Assembly (NCBI GenBank): GCA_026416315.1
Contig: JAOAFK010000212.1
Span: 1-14,311, forward strand
Length of the DNA stretch: 14,311 nucleotides
Source of the DNA: Syntrophorhabdaceae bacterium
GTDB lineage: Bacteria; Desulfobacterota; Syntrophorhabdia; Syntrophorhabdales; Syntrophorhabdaceae
Reading direction: 5' to 3'
Positions 13,227 to 14,311 of the stretch are shown piece by piece. The notes under the pieces were generated by a model. It ran no database searches, was not told where the DNA came from, and saw only the letters and a program-made list of their open reading frames with translations. The position numbers were made by a program, and so were the translations under genes. Within the stretch, counting starts at the first letter, position 1; each line of letters opens with the position of its first letter.

Positions 13227-14311
13227 TTAAAATAGGCTCATCTGGCCGTCTAACGCTTTTTGTCTATCTCTATCTGTGTCTCCAAAGATCCTTACCTTTC
13301 CGTATTCTCCATCGTATCCAGGAGATATATAAATGTTGCCTGACCTCATACGTTCTATGGCCTCTGCTATCCTCTCACCACAGGCAACCTCAATGTCTTT
13401 AATTGACACATCAAGAAGGATCTTAAATTCATTTCCTAAAAGAGTAAGGATTTTTAAATATTCATTTAAAGCCTTTTTTCCAGCCGGTGGTGTATTGAGG
13501 GCTTCTCCTATAATCTCTATGAGGGGTATGATGGACCTATATCCTGGTGCACCTGCAGGCCTTAATCCATTTTCCCTGTCAGAAAGTTCCATTACCCTGT
13601 GCATAACGCCTATAGTGAGTTTCTTTTTGCACTTTGGGCAAACATAACCGTATTTTTTTGTCTCTTCGGGGGAGAGGCATATGCCACATAGTCTGTGACC
13701 ATCATAATGATATTTCCCCTCTTCGGGGAAAAATTCAATGGTCCCTAAAAAGCCCTCTTTTGTTTTTATCGCACTAATAAGGCTATTATAGTCGAATTCT
13801 GTCTCAAGAATGTTGGCCTCCCTTCCTATTTTAATGGGTGAATGGGCATCAGAATTAGATACAAGGGTTATGCGATCCAATGAAGATAATCTCCAGTTCA
13901 TGGGAGGGTCTGAAGAAAGGCCTGTTTCTATGGCGTATATATGTGATGAGAGTTCTTCAAAGCAATCTTCTATGGAATCAAAGCCAGAAGCTGCACCGAA
14001 TATGGAAAAATGGGGTGTCCAGGCATGGGCAGGGATAAAGAGTGCCCTATCTGTTATATCGAGGACTATTTTTAAAAGGTCCTTTGCATCCATTCCGAGG
14101 ATGGGTCTGCCGTCTGATGTTAGGCTCCCTATCTTTGAAAGGATGATGTTTATCTTTGCCGCAGAGGCAAAATCATCTACCATAACAAGGCAGTGGATTT
14201 TTCTTGTTTTTCCCATCTTGCTGTAAATGCAGCTTATCTCCCCTGTTAGGAGAAAATGGACCTGGTTTTTTAATGAGTCTGGTATGCCACCAGGTTGATA
14301 GGTATCTTTTA
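13227..14311 (-). CDS. PHP-domain endonuclease, EndoQ-like (5' end outside window)
   Basis: The frame continues past the in-frame ATG at 14214-14216 to the window edge. The 31 upstream codons include F-L-L-T-G-E-I-S-C-I-Y-S-K-M-G-K-T-R-K-I-H, a conserved stretch of the EndoQ family, so the true start lies beyond 14311. About 360 residues are visible. Numbered from that ATG, the PHP metal-site segments are I-P-A-H-A-W-T-P-H-F-S-I-F-G (61-74) and S-N-S-D-A-H-S-P (120-127). A zinc ribbon is formed by C177, C180, C193 and C196 (L-C-G-I-C ... V-C-P-K-C). EndoQ cuts DNA 5' of deaminated bases (hypoxanthine, uracil) and abasic sites; it was described in Thermococcales and later in some bacteria. The C-terminus is D-G-Q-M-S-L-F, similar to a clamp-binding motif. 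The missing N-terminus should carry the first PHP H-x-H. The helicase follows almost immediately. The family call is good; substrate is by homology. Confidence 0.82.
   Translation of the reverse strand, partial: KDTYQPGGIPDSLKNQVHFLLTGEISCIYSKMGKTRKIHCLVMVDDFASAAKINIILSKIGSLTSDGRPILGMDAKDLLKIVLDITDRALFIPAHAWTPHFSIFGAASGFDSIEDCFEELSSHIYAIETGLSSDPPMNWRLSSLDRITLVSNSDAHSPIKIGREANILETEFDYNSLISAIKTKEGFLGTIEFFPEEGKYHYDGHRLCGICLSPEETKKYGYVCPKCKKKLTIGVMHRVMELSDRENGLRPAGAPGYRSIIPLIEIIGEALNTPPAGKKALNEYLKILTLLGNEFKILLDVSIKDIEVACGERIAEAIERMRSGNIYISPGYDGEYGKVRIFGDTDRDRQKALDGQMSLF

Noticed and set aside
14214..14216. ATG as the start of the PHP nuclease
   Set aside because: The frame continues upstream with 31 sense codons that fit conserved family sequence, so the gene extends beyond the window.
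13333..14226. Plus-strand open frames opposite the PHP nuclease gene (104 and 138 codons)
   Set aside because: They are antisense to a gene with clear PHP and zinc-ribbon motifs, and their translations show no recognisable domain.

Overview
The window looks like a chromosomal segment from an AT-rich (roughly 40% GC by eye) Gram-negative anaerobe, most likely a Desulfobacterota (former Deltaproteobacteria) or a close relative. Three things suggest this. The hpf-ptsN-hprK-rapZ-EIIA(Man)-ptsH-ptsI gene order is typical of such genomes. AhbC belongs to the siroheme-dependent alternative heme route used by sulfate reducers and methanogens. Arginine is mostly encoded by AGA/AGG. The assignment is an inference; no rRNA or tRNA gene is present to anchor it.

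Layout. Positions 1-210 hold the 3' end of a coiled-coil protein gene. Positions 245-995 hold a broken gene readable only by switching frames several times; its pieces resemble a CARF-type (CRISPR-associated Rossmann fold) sensor protein, so it may be the relic of a defence gene. Positions 996-1105 hold a likely promoter/operator with three copies of a CTGTTA half-site. From 1106 to 11527 twelve genes run on the plus strand with small gaps or ATGA overlaps. First come seven regulatory genes: ribosome hibernation factor, EIIA-Ntr, HPr kinase/phosphorylase, RapZ, EIIA-Man, HPr and Enzyme I. Next come three methyl-cycle genes: SAM synthetase, SAH hydrolase and a PfkB-family kinase. Last are AhbC and a small cupin. 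The minus strand then carries a compact UvrD-type helicase (11524-13221) downstream of a PHP-domain EndoQ-like endonuclease (13227 to beyond 14311). The cupin and helicase genes converge with overlapping stop codons.

How they work together. EI, HPr, HprK and two EIIA proteins form a phosphorelay with no sugar permease in view, so a regulatory role is likely. MetK makes SAM, AhcY removes SAH, and the PfkB kinase could consume the released adenosine. AhbC is a radical-SAM enzyme of heme synthesis, a pathway whose early steps also consume SAM, which may explain why these genes sit together. The endonuclease and helicase probably form a DNA-repair pair. Both end in Q-x-S-L-F, which resembles the bacterial sliding-clamp-binding motif; this is the most testable new idea in the window.
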